In this document: in pieces, positions 36,582 through 49,223 of the stretch
How the letters are laid out: each line of letters opens with the position of its first letter
Numbering within the stretch: position 1 is the stretch's first letter
Assembly (NCBI RefSeq): GCF_047496725.1
Contig: NC_132979.1
Span: 1,753,501-1,817,500 of the forward strand
Length of the DNA stretch: 64,000 bases
DNA from: Anoplolepis gracilipes
Taxonomy: Eukaryota > Arthropoda > Insecta > Hymenoptera > Formicidae
Direction: 5' to 3'
Notes under the pieces: generated by a model
The model's input: the letters and a program-made list of their open reading frames with translations, nothing else
Told to the model about the DNA's origin: nothing
Database searches by the model: none
Translations under genes and position numbers: made by a program

Positions 36582-38009
36582 TTAGATCCCCTATCGCAAA
36601 ATCTTTCCACGTTAGAATCTAAAAGATGGCGACCATTAAGAACAAGACTGTCGCCCGTTTTTACATCCGACAAATTAAAGGAGATGTTCTTTTTAATATC
36701 GCAATGCGCTGATCGACTTGATCAATATATAGAAAAACTGGTGAATAAAAACGAGTCGATAGAATGTCGCGAATTGACGGTGAAATATACGACTGATGTA
36801 ATCGGTATTTGCGCTTTCGGCATCGAAATAAACGCTCTATCGGATGAAGATAACGAATTCCGCAGAATGGGAAGAAAGATGTTCTTACCAAGCTGGAGAA
36901 ATATTCTACATTTGAAACTCAAACAATCTCTGCCCTGGCATTGCGACATAATTAGTTACATCTTATATCAAATGAATAACCAAATTTTTTACACGCCTGG
37001 TCGTAAAAACCATAGAAATAGGAATATAGAGATGGGAATAATATTGTTAGGCACGATTTTATTGATACATTGCGTGAATTAAAAAAACATCCACATAAAC
37101 TGGGTGATATTGGTTAGTGACAATTGTTTATCTTAATGAATATTTTTTATCAAAAAGTTTTCTAAACAAAAAAAGTTCATAAGTTTAAGTTAATATATGA
37201 AAAATCAATTCACTGCATATTAATTTTAAATAGACAGATAAAATATAAATTAAAATTTTAAATACAATTTTACATAATTTTAAAATAAATATAATTTTAA
37301 ATAATTTTAAATTATAATTTTTAATGTTTGAAAAGAAATAAGACTATTTGCAACAAGAAAATATTATACTTTAGATTTGACAGACCATTTCTTGGCTGCT
37401 CAAGCATTTGTATTTTTCGGTAGTGGTTTTGAAACTTCAGTGATAACCATAACTAATGTCCTTTAGGAATTGGCATTACATCAGGAAATACAAGATAAAC
37501 TACGTGAAGAAATTGATGAAGAATATAAAAAACATAGCGGCAATTTTACATATGAGAACGTTAAAAAAAATGAGTTATTTGGATAAAATTTTCAAAGGTA
37601 CGTAAAGGGAAAATATAATAAAAAAATATGCTATTGATTTACAGCACAATTTAATAATTTTAATATATTCTGTTGTTAACTTTTAATACAAATAAGAAAT
37701 CTATTTTTATAATTTCGATATTTTATACTTCTTTTTCATTGTTCTTAATATGTTCAGAAACTTTACGAAAATACCCTCTAGTGACACAGCTTGTAAGAAA
37801 ATCGACGTCAAGTTATACTTTTGATGGTACTAAAATTAATATACCAGAAAACCAAAACATAATAATTCCCGTTTACGCGTTTCATCGAGATCCAGATATT
37901 TATCCAAAACCTGATGTATTCGATCCAGAGAGATTTACTGACGAACTTGTGCAAACCAGACACTCAATGTTTTATCTACCTTTCGGCGATGGACCAAGAA
38001 ATTGCATTG
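36582..38009 (+). pseudogene. CYP6-type cytochrome P450 pseudogene (unit A)
   Basis: Exons corresponding to exons 2-4 of the neighbouring P450s are recognisable: about 36582-37112, 37375-37597 and 37758-38009. Exon 1 and exon 5 are missing. The reading frame shifts near 36970-37060. Exon 3 has an in-frame TAG (37464-37466) where the intact copies encode Tyr, plus one extra A in an A-run at 37563-37570. Exon 4 is still open and keeps P-E-R-F and the haem-binding F-G-D-G-P-R-N-C-I-G. The intron after exon 4 follows gene B for about 65 bp and then breaks at about 38074 into a repeat, which explains the loss of exon 5. Closest to gene B, probably a tandem duplicate killed by the repeat. Confidence 0.88.
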
Positions 38010-38073
38010 GTAAAGTGAAATAGATTTAAATATGTTTTTCAAATTCTGTTTAATAACTGGAAGACACTTCATG

Positions 38074-38772
38074 TATAAAACGTCAAAAAAATGTCTTAAA
38101 TCTCCAGAGCAATGATGTAAAATTAAATAAAGCATATTTAACTATTATTGAAAATCTATCGAAGGTTTGAGATGATATTGTTTTGGTACGTGTCCTTTGA
38201 CGGTTAGAATCTATTATTTACGTGTTATGTTTTTATGACATTGGATGTATATTCGAATTACTCGTTAAATTCTATCATTTGTATGTCGGTTGTCTACACG
38301 ACAACCGACTTGTCTCTACTATTCTTCTCTCTACGACAAGGCGTGTAAAAGATTGTGTGAGTTGCTACTGGTTCATTATTTAAAAAATTTTTTTTATTTT
38401 AATTTTTTGACAGTTTGAACATGTGCTTTTGTCTTTATTAGTGCATCTCTCTTTATGTTTTGCACCATTTAAGAGGTATCTTACATTCGACATTTGTGTG
38501 GAACGGTTGAAAAGTCACCCTATTTGCATTTTGAAAAAAAATGTAGGTATATTAATTTTATTGTCAGTTGTTTTATTATCTTTATTTTTATTTTTATCTT
38601 GTATGTTTGTTTTTATGATTTTTAAGTCACTGAAGAAACTCGAAAAAAATCCGAAACGTATAAACTAAATAATTAATTGAATTATTTTGAAATTATTTCA
38701 CGCTGTACATGCGCGTCGGTTCTTCGTTGTCTAATTTTGTTTTAATTATATTAGTCAGTAATATTGAGAGCC
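38074..38772. repeat. Long-TIR repeat family, copy 1 (truncated left end)
   Basis: Shares its order with copies at about 41680-42220, 52480-53330 and 59280-60115: ACGTCAAAAAAATGTCTTAA at the left, a middle containing GTCGGTTGT, and a right arm with AATAATTAATTGAATTATTT and TTGTCTAATTTTG. It begins abruptly inside the exon 4-5 intron of P450 pseudogene A. Read on the minus strand, the middle hides a decayed Cys/Lys/Arg-rich stretch (R-C-T-N-K-x-K-S-T-C-S-N-C-Q) that recalls the tail of a transposase. A 25-bp hairpin (GTCGGTTGTC-TACAC-GACAACCGAC, 38285-38309) is unique to this copy. Confidence 0.65.
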
Positions 38773-39078
38773 TTTTACTTATTTTATTTTCATCTTTATT
38801 TACTTATTTTATTTTCATCTTTTTCATTTCGAAAAAAAAAATCATTTGAAAATGAGTATGTCAGTTCCGTGAACTTTCTATAAAATTTCATAAAACTACA
38901 ATTTACAAACATTTACATATTATGTTAAGAATAATTTTATTACTTGCGAATGCATTTATTTATTAAAAATTTACTTATTAAAATAATTAGTTAGTTATTA
39001 AATTTATTAAATTAATTATTTTTTTACAAGACGTTATTTTCTTTTTCAGCGAACATTGCTTGCTATAATCGATCAACA

Positions 39079-41264
39079 ATGGGATTTTTCGAAATACTGT
39101 GCGGCATTGCTGCTATACTTATCTTTGCTTATTATTACTTTACATCAACTTTCGATTTTTGGAAGTCACGTGGCGTTCGTGGTCCACAACCGATACCAGG
39201 ATTCGGTAATTTTAAAGACGTTATGCTTGCAAAAATGGGCCTCCATGATAATATGATGAAAATATGCAAAGACTACAAATATGAACCTATGATTGGAGTA
39301 TTCAATGTAACAAGACCTATTCTTGTTGTAAAAGATCCAGATTTAATTAAAGATATTCTTATCAAAGATTTTACTGCGTTTGCCGATAGAGGAACACCCA
39401 TTCATGAAAAGGTATGTGAGCAAAAATATATTTTAACTATATTATGATATTTGAATTTATATAAATAGAATATGTTTCAGCAACTTTAAAATACACTATT
39501 ATATTTGTCGAATAATTAGAATTATTTAAAATCATAAGACTTAATTCAAGTAATCTAGTGTAAAATAAATTCTTTAATTGGGAAATTTATTCGATTATAA
39601 TTTTGTTCATTACAGTTAGATCCCCTGTCGCAACATCTTTTCGCGTTAGAATTTAAAAGATGGCGACCATTAAGAACAAGACTGTCGCCAGTTTTTTCAA
39701 CCGGCAAATTAAAGGAGATGTTCTTTTTAATATCGCAATGCGCTGATCGACTTGATCGATATATAGAAAAACTGGTGAATAAAAACGAGTCGATAGAATG
39801 TTGCGAATTGACGGCGAAATATACGACCGATGTAATCGGTACTTGCGTTTTCGGCATCGAGATAAACGCTCTATCGGACAAAGATAACGAATTCCGTAGA
39901 ATAGGAAAAAAGATGTTCATGCCAAGCTGGAAAAATATTCTACAATTGAGACTCAAACAATCTCTGCCCTGGCTTTGCGACATACTCAGTTACATCTTAC
40001 CACAAATGGAGATAATCGAATTTTTTACACGCCTTGTCGTAGAGACCATGAAGTATAGAGATACAAATAATACTGTTAGGCACGATTTTATTGATACACT
40101 GCGTGAATTAAAAAAACATTCAAATAAACTGGGTGATATTGGTTAGTGACAATTGTTTATCTTAATGAATATTTTCTATCATTATGTTTTTTAAACAAAA
40201 AAAATTATGAGTTTAAGTTAATATATGAAATATTAACTTGATTAGTTTACGGTATATTAATTTTTAAATGGATAAATAAAATATAAATTAAAATTTTAAA
40301 TACAGTTTTACATAATTTTAAAGTAAAAATAATTTTAAATAATGTTTAATATTCAAAAAGAAATAAGATTATTTGCAACAAGAAAATATTATATTTTAGA
40401 TTTGACAGACCATTTCTTAGCTGCTCAAGCATTTGTATTTTTCGGTGCCGGTTTTGAAAATTCATCGGTGACCATCAGTAACGCTCTTTACGAGATGGCA
40501 TTAAATCAGGAAATACAAGTTAAACTACGTGAAGAAATTGATAAAGAATATAAAAAACCTAGTGGCAATTTTACATATGAGAACGTTAAAAAAATGAGTT
40601 ATTTAGATAAAATTTTCCATGGTACGTTAATTAAAGGGAAAAAATAAAAAAAAATATACTATTGATTTACAGCACAACATTATAATATATTCTGTTGTTG
40701 ACTTTTAATGCAAATTAGAAATATATTTTTATAATTTCAATATTTCATAGAAACTTTGCGAAAATATCCTCCAGCGGTACAGCTTGAGAGAATATCGACG
40801 TCAAGTTATATTTTTGAGGGTACTAAAGTTAATATACCCAAAAACCAAAGCATAATAATTCCTATTTACGCGATTCAACGAGATCCAGATATTTATCCAA
40901 ACCCTGATGTATTCGATCCAGAGAGATTTACTCACGAACTTGTGCAAACCAGACACTCAATGTTTTATTTACCTTTTGGCGATGGGCCAAGGAATTGCAT
41001 TGGTAAAGTGAAATATATTTAAATATGTTCTTCAAATTCTGTTTAATAACTGAAAGACACTTCATGTTATTTTATAATAATTATTTTTATTTTTCAGGTG
41101 CTCGCTTTGCTGTTTATCAAATAAAGATTGGACTTATAAAGATATTGCAAAACTATAAAGTCGAAACTTGTGAAAAAACGCAAATACCTTACATATGTGA
41201 TCCTAAGGCTTTCATATTATCACCATTAGATGGAATATATTTAAAAATGATTAAAATTAATTGA
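39079..41264 (+). CDS. Cytochrome P450, CYP6 family (unit B), Thr-to-Asn in the I-helix
   Basis: Five exons, 39079-39411, 39616-40141, 40400-40621, 40751-41002 and 41098-41264, give 499 residues. The N-terminus is a membrane anchor followed by G-P-Q-P-I-P-G-F-G. The core has the C-helix W-R-P-L-R, the K-helix E-T-L-R, F-D-P-E-R-F, and haem loop F-G-D-G-P-R-N-C-I-G, so this is a microsomal CYP3-clan enzyme of the CYP6 (CYP6AS-like) group that would oxidise lipophilic compounds using electrons from P450 reductase. The I-helix reads A-G-F-E-N-S at residue 307 instead of A-G-F-E-T-S. That Thr normally delivers protons to bound oxygen. Splice borders are intact, so it is not obviously a pseudogene. 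Unlike C-F, no conserved upstream promoter block was found; a repeat sits upstream instead. Confidence 0.9.
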
Positions 41265-41679
41265 TCTTAATTTAAGCTCGGTCTCTTTTCTCAGAAAGCA
41301 TGCGTAAAGAAAGTAAAGAAAATAACTATAAATCAGAATAAAAAAATAGCTGTTACTGCTATTACCGTTTTAATTGCATTTATTTAGTACCTATTTTTTT
41401 ATAACATTGCATATAATACGGTGATATAAATAATTGATAAAACAGTTTAATTACCTTATTTAAATTTACGTTATTATATATAAAATTTCATTATTTTTCT
41501 TTTTCTATTGAGTTTTAGAATGTGTCAAAATAGCGGAAATAAGGAATATATATCGTTTATATTTTTAACATTCATTAAACATTGTTTTGTTATAATGTAT
41601 GAATATATATTTTTTGTTAAGATATATATAACTTCCTGAGAACCGTTTTTGAGAAAAAGATTTAATATCTAAGATGATT

Positions 41680-42220
41680 CATATAAAATGTCAAAAAAAT
41701 GTCTTAAATCGCCAGACCAATACTGTAAATAAAGCATGTTTAATTTATTGACAACCTATCTAAGACTTGATATTGTTTTAGTACGTGTCCTTTGACTGTT
41801 AGAATCTATTATTTGCGCGGTTATGTTTTGATAATATTGGATATTTATTTGAATTTGTCGTTAACTTTTATCATTTGTATATCGATTGTTCGTATTGTCC
41901 CTGCTGTTTTTCTCGGTCTGAGTTGCCTCTGATTCATTATTTTTTGGATTTATTTTACATTTTAGTGTTTGACAGTTTAAACATGTGTTTTTGTTTTTAC
42001 TAGAGCATCTCGTTTTACGTTTTGCACCGTTTAGGCTTCTTTTACATTGAGCGTTTTTGGGGATCGATTGAGATAGGCCACTTAATTTGCATTTCAAAGA
42101 AAATGTGTATATTTTTTTTTTTTGTATATATCTTTTATTTGAAATTATTTCATGCTCTCCATTCACGTCCGCTCTTTATTGTGTCATTGTGTTTTCAAAA
42201 TATATGTATATAACTTATTC
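41680..42220. repeat. Long-TIR repeat family, copy 2
   Basis: Starts with ATGTCAAAAAAATGTCTTAA and follows copy 1 through GTACGTGTCCTTTGACTGTT and the Cys-rich middle. This is the best-preserved minus-strand frame (41861-42166), with C-K-R..R-C-S-S-K..T-C-L-N-C-Q..K-C-K. The right inverted arm is cut short. The frame is a fragment of an old transposase-like protein, not a gene. Confidence 0.55.
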
Positions 42221-42997
42221 TTAGTATAAAATAAAATAACCATATATAAAGTATATATTTAATATTTATATATGCACAACTATCTACGCGTTTTTTAAAC
42301 TTTACTTGTTTCAAGAGAGTGCGATAAAACGTTTTGTTTGTGAAAATGTGCATTTAAATAGTATGCAGGTTTTTTTATCAAGTTAAAAATTTAGGTTACA
42401 TATTAAGCGTTATACGTTATTACAGATAACGCTATCTTATTTAAAGTTTTAATATATTATACATATCTTTTGAATATGGTTTAAGATATTCGGTACATAG
42501 AAATAATATTTAATTCTAGACTGTGAAGTGTCAAAATTGTTCTTTGTTTAATAATATTACAAATAATTTTTTGTCAGCATAAACATATTAAACATTTTTC
42601 AAATTAAGATTTGTGGGGCTTTTCTAACAATATAAGATAAATGTTTACCAAAAAAACAATTTTATCACATTGTTCAACAACTTTATCACTTCAAGAAAAG
42701 TCAATATTCCTTAAAATCAAAATAAAGAATAAGCTTTAATACATATATAAATATCACAAACTATCAAAGGTTCTACTAAGTTTGAAGTGTACACTAAATA
42801 ATCAACAAAATATACTTCTCACAATCAGATTGATACATTCAAATAAGATATTACGTAATAAAATCTACATAAATGTGTTTATCATTCTTAAGAAATTTAT
42901 ATATATAATTTTTATATATATTTTATATATTTTATCTATAAAACGATATCCACATAATTTAACCAAAACAATAGGAAATAATTGTTAAGTCAATATA

Positions 42998-44135
42998 GCT
43001 ATATACAGGGTTGGGAAGTAACGCGTTACTTGTAACGTCGTTATCGTTACAGTTATTTTTTTTTCGGTAACTGTAACGGTAATGGCGTTACCAATTTTGT
43101 TTGTAACGGAAAATGTAACTTTGTTACATTCTTTGATAACGAGTAACGAAATTAACAATTACTTTTATCGTTACTTTCCAGACAGTACATGTCTATAAAA
43201 AAATGCTTAAAAGACAACTTAAAGACGTCTTATTATCTTTTAAATATTTTCAAAATATCTTTTGACCTTCCTGTGCAGTCTGGGATTTTTTTCAAATATA
43301 CTTGAATATACTATATTTTTTTCGAATATAAATTTTTCAAATAAAGAAACAAATACTTTTCGTTTCATGAAATGATATGCGCTCATTTTATATGGTACGT
43401 ACATGTAACATATAAAATACTATAGATACGTGTGCACATATGCACGAAATGAAACTTAAAGATTTATAAGAGTATTAAAACGTAGTATCACATAGAAACT
43501 GCTGGCATTTCTTTCTAGTATCTTTATACTTTGTAATAAAACATTTAAGTAGACATATAATTCAATGATTTATCAAGAATTCGATATGAAAATTATCGTA
43601 CCGTGTTAGAATTTTAAAATAAAAAAAAAGTGAAGAAACGCGAAGGAAGCGATTTTAACCATATTTACAAATCTATTGAAAGTGAACTAACAATAAGAAA
43701 ATTATTTTATTTACATTTACAGAATCTAAACGTGTTTAAGAAGGCTTGTTTACACTTTTTTCAAAAGTTTTTTTATTTAAAATAATTTATTATTATCAAA
43801 ATTATTACATGCTTTATATCAATAGTGATATCATTACTATCAAAAAATTATATAATTTTGATTACTTTAATGTAAAATAATGTTCAAAAATTTTTAGTGT
43901 TTATTGTAAAAATTTGACCTTGTATTAAAAAAATGTTTATGTAAAAAATTTATATTGTATAAAAAAAAAGTAACGGAAATTATAACGATTCGTTACTTTT
44001 TGAGTAACGGTAACGGTAACGAGTTACTTTTTAAAATTAGTAACGAGTAACGGTAACGAGTTACTTTTTGGAAAAAAGAACGGTAACGGTAACGAGTTAT
44101 TTTTATAAAGTAACTTTCCCAACTCTGGCTATATA
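42998..44135. mobile_element. Non-autonomous hAT element with 8-bp target duplication
   Basis: The element runs 43006-44127 and is flanked by perfect copies of GCTATATA (42998-43005 and 44128-44135). The ends are CAGGGTTGGGAAGTAACG and, reversed, CAGAGTTGGGAAAGTTAC, the hAT terminal pattern. Both sub-terminal regions are filled with repeated GTAACGGTAACG-type motifs that could be binding sites for the transposase. The 1122-bp interior has no reading frame of note, so it must have been mobilised in trans. The perfect duplication suggests a fairly recent insertion. Confidence 0.9.
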
Positions 44136-44396
44136 TTTTTTATATTCGATGTCTTATATACTTAGATACTTAATAAGTTATTATAACTTTATGAGTTATA
44201 TAACTCGACTATTTTATCAGCTAGTAGTACGTCATAGTCAATGTACATTAATATTTACAAAGTGTATATATATATTCAAGAAATATTATTTAATTATTTT
44301 GTTTGTGTGGTATTTCCTGATTTCAATGCATTATTAATCATAATCTCGACATTTTAATGCGTTATACGCGAGATAGCTGAATTTTTGACGATATAA

Positions 44397-44470
44397 TTTC
44401 TGCATTTCATCGTGATATAAGTATACTCACTCGACTTGTGTGTAGTGGCGTGTATATATCTTTATAATTT
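44397..44470 (+). promoter_or_regulatory. Conserved promoter-like block of P450 C
   Basis: Aligns with blocks at about 48750-48818, 52135-52200 and 58948-59010: CATT/CAATTCATC..GAC/CTCGC...GTGGCG...TTTATAATTT. The TTTATAATTT could serve as TATA element. A second conserved part (GATAGCCAGTTTTATCTCG, GAGATAACGTA) follows at once in D but only after a 274-bp MITE in C. Confidence 0.45.
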
Positions 44471-44744
44471 AAGGTTCCTGAGTACTCGCCGCGAAACTTC
44501 GATGACGACAGTGACGACATATAGTTCTGTCAGCCCATTTTACAGTTATTTATCAATTGTCAGAAGAAAGGATTACCAGCCGGACATTTTTACAGGTGTG
44601 CTGAAGAGATTGATAGTATTATTTCGTTGAAAAATGTTTTTATTTATATGTCAGTCGCAACATAAATCAGGGTATCATTTCTCGCTATTTCTCGCTTATA
44701 AAATCACGATTTCAATATGATTGCGGTGACTACTCAGGAGCCTT
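44471..44744. mobile_element. MITE splitting the promoter block of P450 C
   Basis: The left end AAGGTTCCTGAGTACTCGCC and the reverse of the right end, AAGGCTCCTGAGTAGTCACC, are inverted copies. The same position in paralogue D runs straight from TTTATAATTT into the next conserved block, which shows that C carries the insertion. Confidence 0.7.
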
Positions 44745-45259
44745 GCCTTAGTTGAACTTAGAGCTCGATAGCCAGTTTTATCTCGACTTACGAGTTGAAC
44801 GGCAGAGATAACGTAAGACTGCCACAATTGCGAGAGTTTCATTGCTAGTTTATTTAAATATGTTGTGCTTACTATCATTATCACTTATTTAAACATTGTT
44901 TGTTTCAAAATAAACGTATGTGTTTTGTGATATACAAAATTTATAAGTTTTTGTAAAGCATGTTTTGTGTAAAAATAATATCTCAAAAAATTATATTTTA
45001 TTATTATTTTATTTTATCTTTATTTTTGAATCAGCCATTTTTGAATTATATGCCGAAAATCCGTTCATCGAACTTTCGATGAAAAATTCGAAATTCAAAA
45101 GTAAATTAAGTTTTTATTAAAAAGTTTAATTTGTTAAAAACACTTAATTATATTTAATTTATTGAATTATGTGTTTATATAATGTACCATTTTTCTTGAC
45201 GAAATATTGTTCCTCTTAGTAAACATTGCTTGAGATAATCAGACGACACCTGTAGAACC

Positions 45260-47464
45260 ATGGGATTTTTCGAAATACTGTGCGGCATTGCCGCTGTACT
45301 TTTCGGTGTGTATTATTATTTGACGTTAAACTTCGATTTTTGGAAATCACGTGGCATTTGTGGCCCACAACCGGTACCAGGATTCGGTAATTTTAAAGAC
45401 GTTATGCTTCTGAAAAAATCTCTGCCTGATTATTTGATGGAAATATACAACAACTACAAAAATGAATCCATGGTTGGAATATTCGTTAACAGAACACCCT
45501 TTCTTATTGTAAAAGATGCAGATATAATTAAGGATATTCTTATCAAAGATTTTACCGTGTTTGCCGACAGAGGATTTCCCTTTCATGAAAAGGTATGAAT
45601 ATGAAAATATAAAACTATATTATAATATTATATTAAGTATGTAATAAGTGTATGTTAAGTATATATAATATTATTCAATAACTTTGGCACATTTTTATTT
45701 TTTTTGTGTGATAAATTATTGAAAATTACGAGATTTGTTTCAAATAATCTTGAGTAAGTTCTTACATAATCTTAAAGAATAAATTGTATTCTCTCTTTTG
45801 AATTGATCAATTTGTTTAATTATTATTTTGTGTTTATTACAGTTAGATCCACTGTCACCACATCTTTTCGCTTTAGAACCCAAAAGATGGCGACCATTAA
45901 GGACAAGGCTGTCGCCCGTCTTTACATCTGGAAAATTAAAAGAGATGTTCTCTTTGATATCGCAATGCGCCGTTCGACTTGAGCTATATGCAGAAAAACT
46001 AGCGAGTAAAAACGAGCCTGTAGAATGTCGTGAATTGACGGCCAAGTATACGACCGATGTAATTGGTACTTGCGCCTTCGGCCTCGAGATGAACGCTTTG
46101 TCGGACGAAGACAGCGAATTCCGCAGCATGGGAAGATTGATCTTTGCACCAACTCGTAGTAACATTATACGAGGCAGATTAAAACAATTTTTGCCGTGGC
46201 TTTGCGGTATACTGGGTTATATTCTACCGGAAACAGAGGTCACCAAATTTTTTAAACGCGCTGTAATAGAAACCATAGAATGTAGAGATACGAATAATAT
46301 TGTTAGGCATGATTTCATTGATACACTACGCGAATTAAGAAAACATCCAGATAAACTAGGCGATATCAGTAAGTAGATATTGGTTTTTATAATTATTTTC
46401 ATAATGCGATTTTTTCCTACAAAACAAAGTTATATGAAATGTCAGTTATCAAATATTAACAGTTAAATGTAGATATATAAATATAATTTTTGATATAATA
46501 GAGAACAAAAATATTTGTAACATGAAAATGTTACATTTTAGATTTGACCGACAACTTGATAGCTGCTCAAGCATTCGTATTTTTCGCTGCCGGGTTTGAA
46601 ACTTCAGCAACGACCATGAGTAACGTCTTTTACGAGTTGGCAATAAATCAAGAAATACAAGACAAGCTACGTGAAGAAATTGATGAAGAGTACATAAAAC
46701 ATAATGGTAATTTTACGTATGAGAACATGAAAAAAATGAGTTATTTGGATAAAATTTTCAAAGGTACGTCAGTTGAAGAGACAATTTAGAAAAAAGATAC
46801 GCTATTGATTTACAGGACAATATTATTATATATTATATACTTTGTTGTTAATTTTCAATACAAATAAGAAATACATTTTTATAACTTTTATTAACGTTTC
46901 CTATTTCTTTTTCGTACAGAAACTTTACGGAAATATCCGCCTGTAGCAACGCTTACAAGAAAATCGACGTCGAGTTATACTTTTAATGGTACCAACGTTA
47001 ATATACCAAAAGATCTAGATATATTGATTCCCATTTATTCAATTCAACGAGACTCGGATATTTATCCGAAGCCTGATGTATTCGATCCAGAAAGATTTAG
47101 TGACGAACTTGTGCATACCAGAAACCCGATGTTTTATCTACCTTTCGGCGATGGACCAAGAAATTGCATTGGTAAAGTGAAATAGATTTAAATATATATC
47201 TTTAATTTTCGTTCACTTTGATTTTATAATAAGATTTTTTTCATTTGAAAAGCTTAAGTCTCTTTTTGTAATAATTATTTTTTATTTTTAGGGGCCCGCT
47301 TTGCTGTTCATCAGACAAAGATTGGACTCGTAACGATATTGCGAAATTATAAAGTCGAAACTTGCGAAAAAACGCCGATACCTTACGTAAACGATCCTAA
47401 GACGTTTATATTAACACCAATACATGGAATATATTTGAAAATGAGTAAAATTAATCGATCTTAA
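45260..47464 (+). CDS. Cytochrome P450, CYP6 family (unit C)
   Basis: Exons 45260-45592, 45843-46368, 46542-46763, 46920-47171 and 47292-47464 encode 501 residues. Anchor M-G-F-F-E-I-L-C-G-I-A-A-V-L-F is followed by a G-P-Q-P-V-P-G-F-G hinge. Also present are W-R-P-L-R, the I-helix A-A-G-F-E-T-S, the K-helix E-T-L-R-K-Y-P-P, F-D-P-E-R-F and F-G-D-G-P-R-N-C-I-G. All key residues are in place, so this is probably an active endoplasmic-reticulum monooxygenase for xenobiotics or cuticular/chemical signals; the substrate cannot be told. It is a near-copy of D, 3.96 kb downstream, with introns almost identical. A 5' UTR intron is likely (acceptor TTCCTCTTAG before the leader). Position 6 of the loop before P-D-V-F has S-D-I where the others have P-D-I. 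Confidence 0.93.
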
Positions 47465-49223
47465 TTTACGCTGGGTCTCTTTTTTTAAAAAACATAAAAA
47501 AAAGAAAACAGTCAAAAAAAAAAGGAAAAAAATATGTATAAATTAGAATAATAATGGTTATAATGATTATAATTTTAATTAAATTAATATTTGTTTTATT
47601 GACATTTTTGCACAGTAGGTTTTCGTGACGGTATTTAATTAATAATTCGGTTTATCTTAAATTTATATTATTACGTGTATGACAGAAAGATTGCTGTATT
47701 TTTCTTTCGTTGAGTTTTAAAACTTGTAAAATTAGGGTATAAACAACGTAAATTGTTTGCAAATTTTCGATATATACTTAAGAGTATTGAATAATACATA
47801 AAAATTATTTTCTTATATCGATGTTATACAGGATGTTCGGCAACAGGTGGGACGACAGAGTAATTCTACACGAAAATAAAAAATAACAAAATTACGGTAG
47901 AGGCGTTGTTTTTTAATTATAAATATTTTAAATTTTGTATAAAGAGTGCTTGACGTACGGCAACTCGCCGATCTCTAGCTTACGTAAGGTATGTTGGTAG
48001 TGTCGCCATCAAAATACACTGTCACTTATAAAACATATACAGATACGTCGCGTCGTAGAGTGTAATAAAATATTGTTTGCAAAAATGTTTAAACAACATT
48101 TATTACGGGATCTAGTTTTTTTATTAGATTAAAAATTTACTATATATTAAGCGTTGTAGTATGTGAGGCGTTTTTGAAGGCGTATTTGAATACAAAGTAT
48201 TGTTATTATTTGTATAATTTTTATCTATTATAATATTTATAATTACTTAAATAAAACTAATAACGTCAAGGAGAAATGTTATCTCAGCCAGCGCAAAGTG
48301 TAAGGGCACAAATAAGAACTCAAGTTTTATATATTTTATCTACAAAACAATATCCCCTTAATTTAACAAAAAAAATGTAAAATAATTCAATATATTTTAT
48401 GTAATGCCTTTTATATTCGATGTCTTACACAATTAGATGTTAACAAATTATTATAACTTTGATTAATTATTATTTCATCAGCTAGTATGAAATACGTATG
48501 CCCTTTTTCATATGCCACACACGATTATTCCGCCTAACTAAGTCTTATTTCGTCAGCTAATAGTGTGTCATAAAATCTTATCGTGTACACTAGCATTTAT
48601 ATAGTATATGTATATGTATTCAGGAAACATTATCTAATCATTTGATTCATTCTGATGTTTTCCCATATCAGTGTGTATTATCAAGTATAGTCTGAATATT
48701 TTAAATGTGTTTAAATGCGAAAAAAGTGCATTTTTAAAAATACAATTTCCGCAATTCATCGTGCTATAAATACGCTCACTCACCATGTGGGGATGTGGCC
48801 ATACTTTTATAATTTAACTGGACTTGAAGTTCGGTAGTCAGTTTTATCTCGGATTACAAATAGAACGGCTGAGATAACGTAGAACTACAACAATTGTCAA
48901 AGTTTTATTGCTATTTTATTCTATTTTTGCGTAAAAATAATAATATTTCAAAAAATTATATTTTATTTTTATTTTATTCTATTTTTATTTTTGAATCAGC
49001 CATTTTGAATTATATGCCGAAAATCCGTCCATCGAACTTTCGATGAAAAATTCGAAATTCAAAAGTAAATTAAGTTTTTATTAAAAAGTTTAATTTGTTA
49101 AAAACACTTAATTATATTTAATTTATTGAATTATGTGTTTATATAATGTACCATTTTTCTTGACGAAATATTGTTCCTCTTAGTAAACATTGCTTGAGAT
49201 AATCAGACGACACCTGTAGAACC
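47465..49223. other. Spacer between P450 C and D
   Basis: Holds the 3' flank of C, a TA-flanked repeat head (ACAGGATGTTCGGCAACAGG at 47829, related in style to the element at 34431, right end not found), and from about 48750 the promoter block of D. From about 48930 onward the sequence is a near-duplicate of 44970 onward. Confidence 0.5.
48750..48900 (+). promoter_or_regulatory. Conserved promoter-like block of P450 D
   Basis: Uninterrupted version of the block: CAATTCATCGTG..CTCACTCACC, TTTATAATTTAA, then GTCAGTTTTATCTCGGATTA and GAGATAACGTAGAAC. It is conserved with the other paralogues although the surrounding DNA has diverged. The 5' UTR would be spliced to the leader at about 49186. Confidence 0.45.

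Noticed and set aside
41861..42166. 101-codon minus-strand frame with cysteine pairs taken as a gene
   Set aside because: It lies inside repeat copy 2, and the same frame is broken in the other copies, so it is treated as a transposase fragment.
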